From: Belnapia mucosa
GTDB lineage: Bacteria; Pseudomonadota; Alphaproteobacteria; Acetobacterales; Acetobacteraceae
Reading direction: 5' to 3'
Assembly: GCF_016775475.1 (NCBI RefSeq)
Contig: NZ_JAEUXJ010000006.1
Span: forward strand, 248,001-312,000
Length of the DNA stretch: 64,000 bases
Shown here: positions 49,275-58,944 of the stretch, in pieces
Layout: the number at the start of each line of letters is the position of its first letter
How positions within the stretch are numbered: position 1 is the first letter of the stretch
The notes under the pieces: model-generated
Told to the model about the DNA's origin: nothing
Database searches by the model: none
What the model saw: only the letters and a program-made list of their open reading frames with translations
Made by a program: the position numbers and the translations under genes

Positions 49275-50258
49275 TCAATCGGCGATGGCGAGGGCCCGGC
49301 GCCACAGGCGGAGGAAATTGCCGGACCAGAGCAGCCCCAGCTCCCGCTCCCCATAGCCGCGCCGGGCCAGCGCCGCGGTGAGGTTCGGCGTCTCCGCGGC
49401 ATTCTGCCAGCCCTCCACCCCGCCGCCGCCATCGAAGTCGGAGGAGAGGCCGACATGCTCGATGCCGATGCGGCGGACGGCATGGTCCACATGGTCGGCC
49501 ATGTCCTCGACGCTGCCGGGATTGCGCTGGCCTTCCGGCGTGGGGCGGAGGAAGGCGGGCACGGCGGTAATCTGTGCCAGGCCGCCGACCGATTTCAGCG
49601 CATCGAGCTGTTCGTCATCGATCCCGCGCGGATGGTCGTGCAGGGCGCGGCAGGCGGTATGCGTGGCGACGATCGGGGAGCGGGAGAGGTCTGCCGCCTG
49701 CAGCATCCCGCTTTTGGCCACATGCGAGACATCGACCAGCATCCCGGCCGCATTCAGCGCCGCGATCGCCTGCCGCCCGAGCGGCGAGAGCCCGCCATGC
49801 TCGGCCGGCGCATCACCCAGGCGCTGCTGCGGCCGGGCGCTGTCGGCCAGGTCGTTATGCCCGTCATGGGTCAGGGTCAGGTAGCAGGCGCCGAGCGACC
49901 GCCAGCGCGCCGGCACCGAGAGGTCATGCCCCATCGCATAGCCATTCTCGACCGCTGAGAGTACGGCGAGCGCGCCGGCCGCATGGCAGGCCTCCAACTC
50001 ATCCGGCGTGGCGCAGAAGCGGTGCGCCTCGCCATCGGCCCGGTCGCGGATATGGCGGAGCATCGCCTCCGCCCGCTCGGCCGCCGCCGCATGGCCCGCC
50101 GCATCGCGCCGACCCTGGCCGACATAGGCGATGAAGATGACGGCGTTCAGCCCGCCGCGCTGCATCTTCGGGAAATCGACCCGCATCGGGCCTTCCGCCA
50201 GCGGGTCGGGCGGGTCTGGCCAGCGGATATCGACATGGGTGTCGAGGGTGAGCATCAC
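49275..50258 (-). CDS. M19-family membrane-dipeptidase-like protein
   Basis: The 327-residue protein has the renal-dipeptidase pattern: MMLTLDTHVDIRWPDPP at the start (HxD metal ligands), YAMGHDLSVPARWRSLGACYLTLTHDGHNDLADSA near 105-140, MLVDVSHVAKSG near 175, VATHTACRALHDHPRG near 200 and HVGLSSDFDGGGG near 270. It hydrolyses dipeptides, including D-residue-containing ones. Its ATG overlaps the stop of the deacetylase-like gene (ATGA), so the two are coupled, and comM follows 33 bases later. Confidence 0.9.
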   Translation of the reverse strand: MMLTLDTHVDIRWPDPPDPLAEGPMRVDFPKMQRGGLNAVIFIAYVGQGRRDAAGHAAAAERAEAMLRHIRDRADGEAHRFCATPDELEACHAAGALAVLSAVENGYAMGHDLSVPARWRSLGACYLTLTHDGHNDLADSARPQQRLGDAPAEHGGLSPLGRQAIAALNAAGMLVDVSHVAKSGMLQAADLSRSPIVATHTACRALHDHPRGIDDEQLDALKSVGGLAQITAVPAFLRPTPEGQRNPGSVEDMADHVDHAVRRIGIEHVGLSSDFDGGGGVEGWQNAAETPNLTAALARRGYGERELGLLWSGNFLRLWRRALAIAD

Positions 50259-51280
50259 GCCCCGCCCCAGCCGGTGAGGAAGCGTTCGAGCAGGCTGCCC
50301 ATCACCTCCACATTATAGCCACCCTCCTGGATGACCGCAGCGGGGAGGCCAAGCCCGGCGATGGCGGCGCCGGCGCGGGCGAAGCCATCCGCCGTGACCT
50401 TCAGCAGGCCGAGCGGTTCATGCTCGCTCGGGTCGAAGCCAAGCGAGACAACCAGCGCCTCGGCGCCGAAGTCGCGGGCGGCGCCGATGCCGGTGGCCAC
50501 GGCCTCCAGCCAGCCGGCATCGCCGGTCCCGGCCGGGAGGGGCAGGTTGCGGTTGGTCCCGGCGGGGCCGGTCTCCTCGGCATAGCCGGTGAAGAAGGGA
50601 TAGTATTCCGACGGGTCGCCATGAACCGAGACGGTCAGCACCGACGCATCCTCCCAGAAGATGCCCTGGGTGCCGTTGCCGTGGTGGCTGTCGATATCCA
50701 GCACCGCGACACGCTTCGCACCCGCCCGGCGCAGCGCGGCGACGGCGATGGCGGCGTTGTTCAGGTAGCAATGCCCGCCCGCCCGCGCGGCATAGGCATG
50801 GTGCCCGGGCGGACGGCACAGCCCATAGGCCGCCCGCCCCGCCGCTGCTTCCGCCGCCGCGGCGAGGGCGACGCCGGCCGCGGCCCGGCTCGCCTCCCAG
50901 GTGCCGGCGCCGATGGGGCAGGAGGTGTCGGCCGTATACCAGCCGGCCTGGCCGATGATGCCGGCCGGACGGCGGCCCCCATTCGACAGCGCATCAGCGG
51001 TCGCATGGGTGTTGCCAACCACCTCCTCGCCCGGATTCGGCAGGGCGCGCCAGGCGGCGAAGGCGCCCTCGAGGAAGTCGATATAGTCCGGCGCATGCAC
51101 TGCCTCAATCGCCGCGCGGTCCGGCGCCGCCGCCGTCTCCGGCGCGAGGCCGAGGCGGTGCAGGGCGCCGAGCAGGGCCTCGGCCCGGGCCGGCACCTCG
51201 AAATTCGGCCGGAGCTGGCTGCGCTGGAGGAAGAAGCGCGGCTGGTGCCGCATCTGGTCGGGATGGAAGAAAGCGCGCAT
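50255..51280 (-). CDS. Histone-deacetylase-family amidohydrolase (acetylpolyamine amidohydrolase-like)
   Basis: ATG 51280 (MRAFFHPDQMRHQP) is preferred, giving 341 residues. The family motifs are complete: LCRPPGHHAYAARAGGHCYLNNAAIAV with the His-His pair near 145 and Tyr/Gly loop, VLDIDSHHGNGTQGIFW with the zinc Asp/His ligands near 180, and VVSLGFDPSEHEPLG near 265 holding the third zinc ligand Asp. Bacterial members deacetylate acetylpolyamines or other acylated amines. Translational coupling to the dipeptidase suggests a joint role in breaking down acylated or peptide substrates. Confidence 0.9.
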   Translation of the reverse strand: MRAFFHPDQMRHQPRFFLQRSQLRPNFEVPARAEALLGALHRLGLAPETAAAPDRAAIEAVHAPDYIDFLEGAFAAWRALPNPGEEVVGNTHATADALSNGGRRPAGIIGQAGWYTADTSCPIGAGTWEASRAAAGVALAAAAEAAAGRAAYGLCRPPGHHAYAARAGGHCYLNNAAIAVAALRRAGAKRVAVLDIDSHHGNGTQGIFWEDASVLTVSVHGDPSEYYPFFTGYAEETGPAGTNRNLPLPAGTGDAGWLEAVATGIGAARDFGAEALVVSLGFDPSEHEPLGLLKVTADGFARAGAAIAGLGLPAAVIQEGGYNVEVMGSLLERFLTGWGGA

Positions 51281-51365
51281 GGCCGGGAGGCTAGCAGCGG
51301 ATACGCCCTTGTCCATGCGCCGAACGGGCCGTTAGCATCCGCACAATTCACCCTGGGAGATCACA

Positions 51366-52955
51366 ATGACCGTTTCGCGCCGTGGCCTGCTGGCCGCGTC
51401 TGCCGCCGCGCCTGTGCTCATGCGGGTGCAGGATGCCCTGGCCCAGGGCATCGCCCCGCGCCGTGGCGGCACGCTCACCTCGATCCTGTCGCCGGAGCCG
51501 CCGGTGCTGCAGATCGGCGTGAACAACCAGGGCCCGACGCTGGTCGCCGCCGGCAAGATCTTCCAGGGGCTGCTGACCTTCAGCCCGACGCTGGAGCCGA
51601 TCCCGGTGCTGGCGAAGAGCTGGACCATCAGCCCGGATGGCAAGGAATACGTCTTCAAGCTGCAGGAAGGCGTGAAATTCCACGACGGCCATCCGATGAC
51701 GGCGGATGACGTCATCTTCTCCATCATGAAATTCCACATGGAGGTGGCGCCGCGGGCGCGGGCCATCTTCGCGCTGATCGAAAAGGCGGAGGCGCCGGAC
51801 CCGCTGACGGTGCGCCTCACGCTGAAGCAGCCCTTCCAGCCCTTCCTGCTGATGTTCGACAACAGCGCCTGCGCCATCGTGCCGAAGCACCTGTTCGACG
51901 GGCAGGATTACCGCACCGCGCCGGCAGTGCAGCGGCCCGTCGGCACCGGGCCCTTCCGCTTCGCCGAATGGCAGCGGGGCAACTTCATCAGGCTGGAGCG
52001 CTTCGCCGATTACTGGAAGCCGGGGCAGCCCTATCTGGATGCGATCATCTACCGCATCGTCCCCGACAGCCAGAGCCGGCGCCTGGCGCTGGAGACCGGG
52101 CAGGTGCTGCTCACCCAGGGCAGCGATATCGAGCCCTTCGACGTGCCGGCGCTGCGGTCGCGGCCGAACCTCGAGGTCTCGACCAAGGGCTGGGAGTATT
52201 TCTCGCCGCTCGCCTGGATTGAGCTGAACCATCGCGTGAAGCCGCTCGACGACGTGCGGGTGCGGCAGGCGATCAGCATGGCGCTCGACCGCAATTTCAT
52301 CACCCAGCGGCTGTGGTTCGGCGTCGGCAAGCCGGCGACCAACCCGATCGCCTCCACCACCCGCTTCCATGATGCGAGCGTAAAGATCGCGGCGCATGAC
52401 GTGAAGGCCGCCGCGGCGCTGCTGGATGCCGCGGGACTGAAGCCGAATGCCCAAGGGGTGCGCTTCACCCTGAAGCACCTGACCCTGCCCTATGGCGAGG
52501 TCTGGTCGCGGCTGGCCGAATATCTGAAGCAGTCGCTGCGCCAAGTCGGCATTGCGCTCGAACTGGAGAGCACGGATGCCGGCAGCTGGGCCCGCCGCGT
52601 CGGCGCCTGGGAGTATGATACGACGATCAATTTCGTCTACCAGTTCGGCGACCCGACCCTCGGCGTGGAGCGGACCTATGTCTCCTCCAACATCCAGAAG
52701 GTGACCTTCACCAATACCGGCGGTTATTCCAACCCGAAGGTCGATGAGCTTTTCGCCACGGCGCGGAACTCGGCGGATGCGAAGGACCGGCAGGCGGCCT
52801 TCAGCGCGGTGCAGAAGATCCTCTGCGAGGAAGTGCCGCAGATCTGGCTGATGGAGATGGCCTTCCCGACCATCCATGACAAGAAGGTGCGCAACGTCGT
52901 CACCACCGGGCTCGGCGTGCATGCCAGCTTCGACGATGTCTTCCTGACCGCCTGA
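51366..52955 (+). CDS. Peptide-type ABC transporter substrate-binding protein (Tat-exported)
   Basis: The 529-residue precursor has a twin-arginine-type signal (SRRGLLAASAAAPVL). It is a DppA/OppA-family (SBP_bac_5) protein: GGTLTSILSPEPPVLQIGVNNQGPTLVAAGKIFQGLLTF near 35-70, LAKSWTISPDGKEYVFKLQEGVKFHDGHPMTADDVIFS near 85-120, and GTGPFRFAEWQRGNFIRLERFADYW near 195-215. It delivers an oligopeptide or similar amide-linked ligand to the permeases encoded immediately downstream; its stop overlaps the next start. Confidence 0.93.
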   Translation: MTVSRRGLLAASAAAPVLMRVQDALAQGIAPRRGGTLTSILSPEPPVLQIGVNNQGPTLVAAGKIFQGLLTFSPTLEPIPVLAKSWTISPDGKEYVFKLQEGVKFHDGHPMTADDVIFSIMKFHMEVAPRARAIFALIEKAEAPDPLTVRLTLKQPFQPFLLMFDNSACAIVPKHLFDGQDYRTAPAVQRPVGTGPFRFAEWQRGNFIRLERFADYWKPGQPYLDAIIYRIVPDSQSRRLALETGQVLLTQGSDIEPFDVPALRSRPNLEVSTKGWEYFSPLAWIELNHRVKPLDDVRVRQAISMALDRNFITQRLWFGVGKPATNPIASTTRFHDASVKIAAHDVKAAAALLDAAGLKPNAQGVRFTLKHLTLPYGEVWSRLAEYLKQSLRQVGIALELESTDAGSWARRVGAWEYDTTINFVYQFGDPTLGVERTYVSSNIQKVTFTNTGGYSNPKVDELFATARNSADAKDRQAAFSAVQKILCEEVPQIWLMEMAFPTIHDKKVRNVVTTGLGVHASFDDVFLTA

Positions 52956-53941
52956 TGGAAGCCTCGAAGCTGCCCGGCTTCCTGCTGCGACGGATGGTGA
53001 AGGCGGCGATCGTCGTGCTGGCGATCGTCGTCTGCAACTTCCTGCTGGTGCATGCGGCGCCGGGCGACCCGGCCAGCGTCATCGCCGGGCAGTCCGGCGT
53101 GGCGGATGCGGTCTTCCTCGAGCAGCTGCGGCGGCAATTCGGGTTGGACCAGCCGCTGTACGTCCAGCTCTGGATCTATCTGAAGAGCGTGCTCTCGCTC
53201 GATCTCGGCTTCTCGCACCGGCAGCAGGCGCCCGTGGCACAGCTCGTGCTTGAACGGCTGCCCGCGACCCTGCTGCTGACCGGGGCGGCCTTCGCCTTCG
53301 CCCTGGCTGCCGGAGTCACGCTGGGCGCGTTGGCGGCGCAGCGGGTGGGGCGCTGGGCCGACAGCGTCATCACCGTGGTGGCGCTGACCTTCTACGCGAC
53401 GCCGCTGTTCTGGGTGGGGCTGATGCTGGTGCTGGTCTTCTCGGTCTGGCTGGAATGGCTGCCGAGCTTCGGGATGAGCAGCGTCGGCGTCGAGATGCAA
53501 GGGCTCGAGGTCGTGTGGGACGTGGCGCAGCACCTGCTGCTGCCGGCACTCACCCTCGGCCTCTTCTACCTCGCGGTCTATGCGCGGCTGACGCGGGCGA
53601 CGATGCTGGAGGTGGCCGACCAGGATTTCGTCAAGACGGCGCGGGCCAAGGGCGTGCCAGAAGGGCGCATCCTGCGGGCGCATGTGCTGCGCAACGCGCT
53701 GCTGCCGGTCATCACCTTCGCCGGCATCCAGGCGGGGCAGCTGCTCGGCGGCTCGATCCTGGTGGAGACGGTCTTCGCCTGGCCGGGCATCGGGCGGCTG
53801 GCCTTCGAGGCGCTGCTGGCGCGGGACTACCCGGTGCTGCTCGGCGTCTTCTTCTGCACCAGCGTCATGGTCGTGCTGTTCAACCTGCTGACCGACCTGC
53901 TCTACGCCGTCATCGATCCTCGTGTGGAGGTTGCGGGTTGA
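52955..53941 (+). CDS. ABC transporter permease, DppB type
   Basis: The 328-residue protein has an N-terminal helix (VKAAIVVLAIVVCNFLLVHAAPGDPASVI), the permease domain with AFAFALAAGVTLGALAAQRVGR, and the EAA loop MLEVADQDFVKTARAKGVPEGRILRAHVLRNALLPVITFAG, then ETVFAWPGIGRL. It overlaps both neighbours by a few bases, indicating tight co-translation. Confidence 0.93.
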   Translation: MEASKLPGFLLRRMVKAAIVVLAIVVCNFLLVHAAPGDPASVIAGQSGVADAVFLEQLRRQFGLDQPLYVQLWIYLKSVLSLDLGFSHRQQAPVAQLVLERLPATLLLTGAAFAFALAAGVTLGALAAQRVGRWADSVITVVALTFYATPLFWVGLMLVLVFSVWLEWLPSFGMSSVGVEMQGLEVVWDVAQHLLLPALTLGLFYLAVYARLTRATMLEVADQDFVKTARAKGVPEGRILRAHVLRNALLPVITFAGIQAGQLLGGSILVETVFAWPGIGRLAFEALLARDYPVLLGVFFCTSVMVVLFNLLTDLLYAVIDPRVEVAG

Positions 53942-54783
53942 GGGATTTCTGGAGGCGCTTCCGGCGCAACAAGGGCGCGGTGGTCGGCCTCGTCATCCTG
54001 CTGCTCGTGGTGGTGCTGGCGGCGACGGCGCCCTGGCTCTTTCCCGGCAGCCCCTGGGACATGGCGGGTGCGCCCTTCTCCCCACCTGGGGAGATGGGGA
54101 TGCTGCTCGGCACGGACAGCCTTGGGCGCGACGTAGCGGCGGGGATCGCGCATGGGGCGCGCATCTCGCTGCTGGTCGGCGCGGTCTCGACCGTGGCGGC
54201 GCTGCTGGTCGGCGTGACGCTCGGGGCGGTGGCCGGCTATCTCGGCGGCTTCGTGGATGATGCGGTGATGCGCTTCACGGAGTTCTTCCAAACCATCCCG
54301 AGCTTCGTCCTCGCCATCCTGCTGGTGGCGATCTTCACGCCCTCCATCGGCTCCGTGGTCTTCGCTATCGCCATCGTCTCCTGGCCGCCGGTGGCGCGGG
54401 TGGTGCGGGCGGAGTTCCTCTCGCTGCGCGGGCGGGAATTCGTCCAGGCGGCGGAGGTGCTGGGGAAGTCGCGGCTCTCGATCGTGCTGACGGATATCCT
54501 GCCGAATGCGCTCTCGCCCATCGTCGTGCTGTCCTCGCTGATGGTCGCTTCGGCGATCCTGCTGGAGAGCGCGCTGAGCTTCCTCGGACTCGGCGACCCG
54601 AACCTGATGACCTGGGGCTTCCTGATCGGTTCCGGTCGCAGCGTCATCCGCCTCGCCTGGTGGATGAGCGTGTTTCCCGGCGTTGCCATCTTCCTGACCG
54701 TCCTGGCGCTGAACCTGGTGGGGGAGGGGCTGTCGGACGCGCTGAATCCGCGCCTCGCCCGGCAGCGCGGAGGCGCGGCATGA
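53938..54783 (+). CDS. ABC transporter permease, DppC type (TTG start)
   Basis: The start is TTG 53938, overlapping the previous TGA (TTGA) and 7 bases after GGAGG at 53926-53930; 281 residues. MLLGTDSLGRDVAAGIAHGARISLLVG and the EAA loop VRAEFLSLRGREFVQAAEVLGKSRLSIVLTDILPNALSPIVV identify the DppC group. The TTG start was chosen over a longer frame because it keeps the first membrane segment (KGAVVGLVILLLVVVLAATAPWLF) at residue 11. Confidence 0.9.
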   Translation: MRDFWRRFRRNKGAVVGLVILLLVVVLAATAPWLFPGSPWDMAGAPFSPPGEMGMLLGTDSLGRDVAAGIAHGARISLLVGAVSTVAALLVGVTLGAVAGYLGGFVDDAVMRFTEFFQTIPSFVLAILLVAIFTPSIGSVVFAIAIVSWPPVARVVRAEFLSLRGREFVQAAEVLGKSRLSIVLTDILPNALSPIVVLSSLMVASAILLESALSFLGLGDPNLMTWGFLIGSGRSVIRLAWWMSVFPGVAIFLTVLALNLVGEGLSDALNPRLARQRGGAA

Positions 54784-56378
54784 GCCTGCTGCGGGTCGAG
54801 GGGCTGACCGTCGCCCTGCCGCCGGGCGGCGACCGGCCGCATGCGGTGGAGGATGTGTCCTTCCATGTCGATGCGGGGGAGATCCTCTGCGTCGTTGGCG
54901 AGAGCGGATCGGGCAAGTCGATCAGCGCCAATGCGGTGATGGGGTTGTTGCCGAAGGGGCTGCCGGTGCGGTCCGGGGCCATCAGCTTCGAGGGCAGGGA
55001 CCTGCTGTCGCTTGGGGCGGAGGCGATGCGGAGGCTGCGGGGCCAGCGCCTCGCCATGATCTTCCAGGAGCCGATGACGGCGCTGAACCCGCTGATGCGG
55101 GTGGGCGACCAGATCGCCGAGGTGCTCCGCGTCCATGGCAGCGGTGCCGATGCGGCGAGGCGGGTGCCGGAGCTGCTGGCGGCGGTGAACCTGCCCGATC
55201 CGGCCGCCATCACCCGGAGCCACCCTTTCCGCCTCTCGGGCGGGCAGCGGCAGCGGGTGATGATCGCCATGGCGCTGGCGCTGGAGCCGGCGCTGCTGAT
55301 CGCCGACGAGCCAACCACGGCGCTCGACGTCACGACGCAGATGCAGATCTTGCGGCTGATCCGCGAGATCCAGTCCCGGCGCGGCATGGGCGTGCTCTTC
55401 ATCACCCATGACTTCGGCGTCGTCGCCGAGATCGCCGACCGGGTCGCGGTGATGCAGCGCGGGCGGATCGTCGAGCAGGGGCCGGCGGCCGAGGTGCTGA
55501 ATCGGCCGCAGCACCCTTATACGCGGGCGCTGATCGCCGCCGTGCCGCATGGCGCGGCGGAGGCGCGGGCGGCAATCGCCACGGCGTCGGTGCTGGAGCT
55601 GCGCGGCGTGGAGAAGACCTATCGCCGCGGCGGGTTCTTCGGCGCGCGGGCGGTGGTGCGGGCGGTCCATGATGCGGATTTCGTCCTGCGGCGGGGCGAG
55701 ACGCTGGGCTTGGTCGGCGAGAGCGGCAGCGGCAAGTCGACGCTGGCGCGCTGCGTGGTGAAGCTGGTGGAGCCGGAGCAGGGGACGATCGCCTATCACG
55801 GGACCGATCTGCGGCCGCTCTCGCGCGCGGCCTGGAAGCCCTATCGCCGGCGCATCCAGATGGTGTTCCAGGACCCCTACGCCTCGCTCAACCCGCGCCG
55901 GACCGTGGGCGACACCATCGCCGAGGGGCCGGTGACTCATGGGGAGCCCCGCGGCAAGGCGCTGGAGCGGGCGCGGGAGCTGCTGCGGCTGGTCCAGCTC
56001 GACCCCGGGGCGATGGACCGCTATCCGCATGAGTTCAGCGGCGGGCAGCGGCAGCGGATCGGCATCGCGCGGGCCCTGGCCATGGAGCCGGAGCTGCTGA
56101 TCGCCGACGAGCCGGTCTCGGCGCTCGATGTCTCGGTACAGGCGCAGGTGCTGGCGCTGCTGGCGGAGATCCGCGCACGGCTGGAGCTGACCATGCTCTT
56201 CATCACCCATGACCTGCGGGTGGCGGCGCAGATCTGCGACCGGGTGGCGGTGATGCAGCGCGGGGCAATCGTCGAGCAAGGGCCGACTTCGGAGGTCTTC
56301 GCCGCGCCGCAGCACCCCTATACGCGGCAGCTACTGGACAGCATCCCGGGAAGGGGCTGGACTCCGCCGGAACTCTAG
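54780..56378 (+). CDS. Fused two-domain ABC transporter ATPase (DppD-DppF type)
   Basis: ATG 54780 overlaps the previous stop (ATGA); 532 residues. Domain 1 has Walker A GESGSGKS near 40, signature LSGGQRQR near 151 and Walker B LLIADEPTTALD. Domain 2 has Walker A GESGSGKS near 313, signature FSGGQRQR near 419 and Walker B LLIADEPVSALD. Each has its HD switch (FITHDFGVV and FITHDLRVA). This is the single-gene equivalent of the separate DppD and DppF genes in the other transporter of this window. It powers the 51366-54783 importer. Confidence 0.93.
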   Translation: MSLLRVEGLTVALPPGGDRPHAVEDVSFHVDAGEILCVVGESGSGKSISANAVMGLLPKGLPVRSGAISFEGRDLLSLGAEAMRRLRGQRLAMIFQEPMTALNPLMRVGDQIAEVLRVHGSGADAARRVPELLAAVNLPDPAAITRSHPFRLSGGQRQRVMIAMALALEPALLIADEPTTALDVTTQMQILRLIREIQSRRGMGVLFITHDFGVVAEIADRVAVMQRGRIVEQGPAAEVLNRPQHPYTRALIAAVPHGAAEARAAIATASVLELRGVEKTYRRGGFFGARAVVRAVHDADFVLRRGETLGLVGESGSGKSTLARCVVKLVEPEQGTIAYHGTDLRPLSRAAWKPYRRRIQMVFQDPYASLNPRRTVGDTIAEGPVTHGEPRGKALERARELLRLVQLDPGAMDRYPHEFSGGQRQRIGIARALAMEPELLIADEPVSALDVSVQAQVLALLAEIRARLELTMLFITHDLRVAAQICDRVAVMQRGAIVEQGPTSEVFAAPQHPYTRQLLDSIPGRGWTPPEL

Positions 56379-56387
56379 GGGGATGCC

Positions 56388-57680
56388 ATGAGCCAGACAC
56401 TCGATCCCGGCGCCCGCCGGGCGATCCTCGATGCCGTCGATGCGCTGCGCGACGAGAGCGTCGAGACGCTGAAGCGGCTGGTGCGCTGCCCCTCGACGCT
56501 CGGCAACGAGCAGTCCGCGCTGAGCGAGATGGCGCGGATCTATGAGGGGCTCGGCCTCGCGCCGCGGCGTGTGCCGACGGTTCCGGCGGAGCTGGCCGCG
56601 CATCCCGGCTTCTCGCCGCCGCTCATCTCCTATGAGGGGCGGGACAATGTGGTGGCGGTCCACCACCCGCGCGAGCGGCGGGGGCGGAGCCTCACCCTGC
56701 AGGGGCATGTGGATGTGGTGCCGGAGGGCGCGGCGGATATGTGGGCGACGCCGCCCTATGAGCCGGATATCCGCGACGGCCGCATGTATGGCCGCGGCGC
56801 GGGGGACATGAAGGCGGGCATCGTCTCCTACGTCACCGCCTTCAAGGCGATGCGCCTGGCCGGGCTGCAGCCGGCGGCCGAGGTGCAGATGCAGTCGGTG
56901 ATCGAGGAGGAGTGCAGCGGCAACGGCGCGTTGGCCGCCATGCTGGCCCTGCCGAAGACGGATGCCGTCATCATCCCGGAGCCGGGGCCGGGGCTCGATG
57001 CGCTTTACACGGCGGAGGTCGGCGTCGTTTGGGCCTGGGTCACCGTCTCTGGCCGGCCGGCGCATGTGCGCGACATGCAGGCGGGGGTGAATGCGATCGA
57101 AGCGGCGACCATCATCGCCGGCGCCTTCAAGGAGTACGAGCGGGAGATGAACGACGGCTCCCGCATCCATCCGGCCTTCCGTGGCGTGAACCATCCGGTG
57201 AACGTCAATCTCGGCACCATCGAAGGGGGCGAGTGGAATTCCTCGGTCGCCACGCGCTGCCGCATCGGCCTCCGCGTGGGGGTGATGATGGGCTATACGG
57301 CGGCGCAGACGCGGGCGGATATCGAACGGCTGGTCGAGCAGGCGAAGCAGCATGAGCGGCTGCGGGGCGCCATGGTGAAGCTGGAGTTCAAGGGCTTCAT
57401 GGCCGATCCCTGCGTCTTCGACACCGATGCCGCGATCGTGCAGCTCGCCCGCCGCTCCTATGCCGAGGTCACTGGCGGAAGCCTGCGCGACTACCCGGCG
57501 ACAGGGCTGACGGATGGGCGCTTCTTCACCCTCTACCAGGATACGCCGGTCGCCTGCTTCGGCCCCGATGCGGTCGATATCCATGGCATCGACGAGAATG
57601 TCGGGCTGGACAGCATGCACGGCATCACCCGCACCATCGCCTTGTCCATGGCCGAATGGTGCGGCATCGAGAAGGCCTGA
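56388..57680 (+). CDS. M20 peptidase, ArgE/DapE type
   Basis: The 430-residue protein has the metal-site blocks LTLQGHVDVVPEG near 102 (with the HxD ligands) and YGRGAGDMKAGIVSYVTAF near 130-148. The catalytic Glu region SVIEEECSGNGALA is near 170, the dimerisation domain near 210-320 and the C-terminal LTDGRFFTLYQDTPVACFGPDAVDIHGIDE near 365-395. It likely deacylates or hydrolyses the compound imported by the adjacent transporter; the ribosome-binding site GGGGG lies before ATG 56388, 9 bases after the ATPase stop. Confidence 0.9.
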   Translation: MSQTLDPGARRAILDAVDALRDESVETLKRLVRCPSTLGNEQSALSEMARIYEGLGLAPRRVPTVPAELAAHPGFSPPLISYEGRDNVVAVHHPRERRGRSLTLQGHVDVVPEGAADMWATPPYEPDIRDGRMYGRGAGDMKAGIVSYVTAFKAMRLAGLQPAAEVQMQSVIEEECSGNGALAAMLALPKTDAVIIPEPGPGLDALYTAEVGVVWAWVTVSGRPAHVRDMQAGVNAIEAATIIAGAFKEYEREMNDGSRIHPAFRGVNHPVNVNLGTIEGGEWNSSVATRCRIGLRVGVMMGYTAAQTRADIERLVEQAKQHERLRGAMVKLEFKGFMADPCVFDTDAAIVQLARRSYAEVTGGSLRDYPATGLTDGRFFTLYQDTPVACFGPDAVDIHGIDENVGLDSMHGITRTIALSMAEWCGIEKA

Positions 57681-57684
57681 TCCC

Positions 57685-58944
57685 ATGTCCGCATCCAACC
57701 TTCCGCTCTCCGGCACCCGGCTCTGGGAGAGCCTGATGGAGATGGCGAAGATCGGCGGCACGCCGAAGGGCGGCTGCAACCGGCAGACCCTGACCGACCT
57801 CGATGCCGAAGGGCGCGCGCTGTTCCAGCGCTGGGGCGAGGCCTGCGGGCTGACGCTGACCGTGGACCGGCTCGGCAACATGGTCTTCCGACGGGAGGGG
57901 AGGGACCCGAACCGCGCGCCGGTCGCCATCGGCAGCCATCTCGACACCCAGCCGACGGGCGGGAAGTTCGACGGCGTGCTCGGCGTGCTGGCAGGGCTCG
58001 AGATCATGCGGGCCCTGCATGAGGCGGGCGCCGAGACCGAGGCGCCGCTGCTGCTGATCAATTGGACCAATGAGGAAGGTGCGCGCTTCTCCCCGCCCAT
58101 GATGGGCAGCGGCGCGGCCATGGGCCTTTTCACCGAAGCCGAGATCCTGGCCAAGCGCGCCGCCGATGGCGCCGTCTTCGGCGAGGAGTTGAAGCGCATC
58201 GGCTGGCAGGGCGAGGCGGATCCGGCCGAGCTGCAGAAAGTCGCCGCCTATCTCGAACTGCATATCGAGCAGGGCAAGCTGCTGGAGGATGCCGGGCTCG
58301 ATGTCGGCATCGTCACCCATGCCCTGGCGCAGAGCTGGTTCGAGGTCACAGTCGAGGGCGAGGATGCGCATGGCGGCTCGCCCATGGCCGGGCGGCGCGA
58401 TGCGATGATGGCCGCGGCGCCGCTCATCGCGGCAGTGGAGGACATTGCGCTCAAGACCCTCGCCCCGAATGGCGAGCCTGGTCGCGGCACGGTCGGCGTG
58501 GTCGAGGTCTATCCGGCCTCGCGCAATGTCGCACCGAGCCGCGTCTTCTTCAGCGTGGATTTCCGCCACAGCGACCCGGATGCGCTCACCCGCATGGGAG
58601 AGGCGCTGACCGCCCGCGCCGCCGAGATTGCTGCGGCCCGGAAGGTGAAGGCGACCGTCGCGCCCTTCTGGCACTCGCCGCTGACGCCCTTCGATGCGAC
58701 GCTGGTGGCCCGCGCGCGGGATGGCGCGACTGCAGGCGGGCTGAAGTTCCAGGAGATGCCGACCGCCATCGGCCATGACGCCGTCTATATGGCGCGGAAG
58801 GTGCCGACGGTGATGGTCTTCACCCCCTGCCATGGCGGCCTCTCACACAATGAGGCCGAGAGCATCACTCCGGACTGGGCCACCGCCGGGATGCAGGTGC
58901 TGGCCGATGCGGCGTTGGCGACGGCGGGCCTGGTCCGGCCGTGA
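57685..58944 (+). CDS. Zn-dependent M20 amidase/carbamoylase-like hydrolase, paralog 1
   Basis: The 419-residue protein belongs to the allantoate amidohydrolase / N-carbamoyl-L-amino-acid hydrolase branch: GNMVFRREGRDPNRAPVAIGSHLDTQPTGGKFDGVLGVLAGLE, LLLINWTNEEGARFSPPMMGS, AYLELHIEQGKLLEDAG, EDAHGGSPMAGRRDAMMAA and VFTPCHGGLSHNEAESIT. These enzymes remove a carbamoyl or similar group with two divalent metals. It is followed by a close paralog with which it shares start/stop bases. Confidence 0.9.
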   Translation: MSASNLPLSGTRLWESLMEMAKIGGTPKGGCNRQTLTDLDAEGRALFQRWGEACGLTLTVDRLGNMVFRREGRDPNRAPVAIGSHLDTQPTGGKFDGVLGVLAGLEIMRALHEAGAETEAPLLLINWTNEEGARFSPPMMGSGAAMGLFTEAEILAKRAADGAVFGEELKRIGWQGEADPAELQKVAAYLELHIEQGKLLEDAGLDVGIVTHALAQSWFEVTVEGEDAHGGSPMAGRRDAMMAAAPLIAAVEDIALKTLAPNGEPGRGTVGVVEVYPASRNVAPSRVFFSVDFRHSDPDALTRMGEALTARAAEIAAARKVKATVAPFWHSPLTPFDATLVARARDGATAGGLKFQEMPTAIGHDAVYMARKVPTVMVFTPCHGGLSHNEAESITPDWATAGMQVLADAALATAGLVRP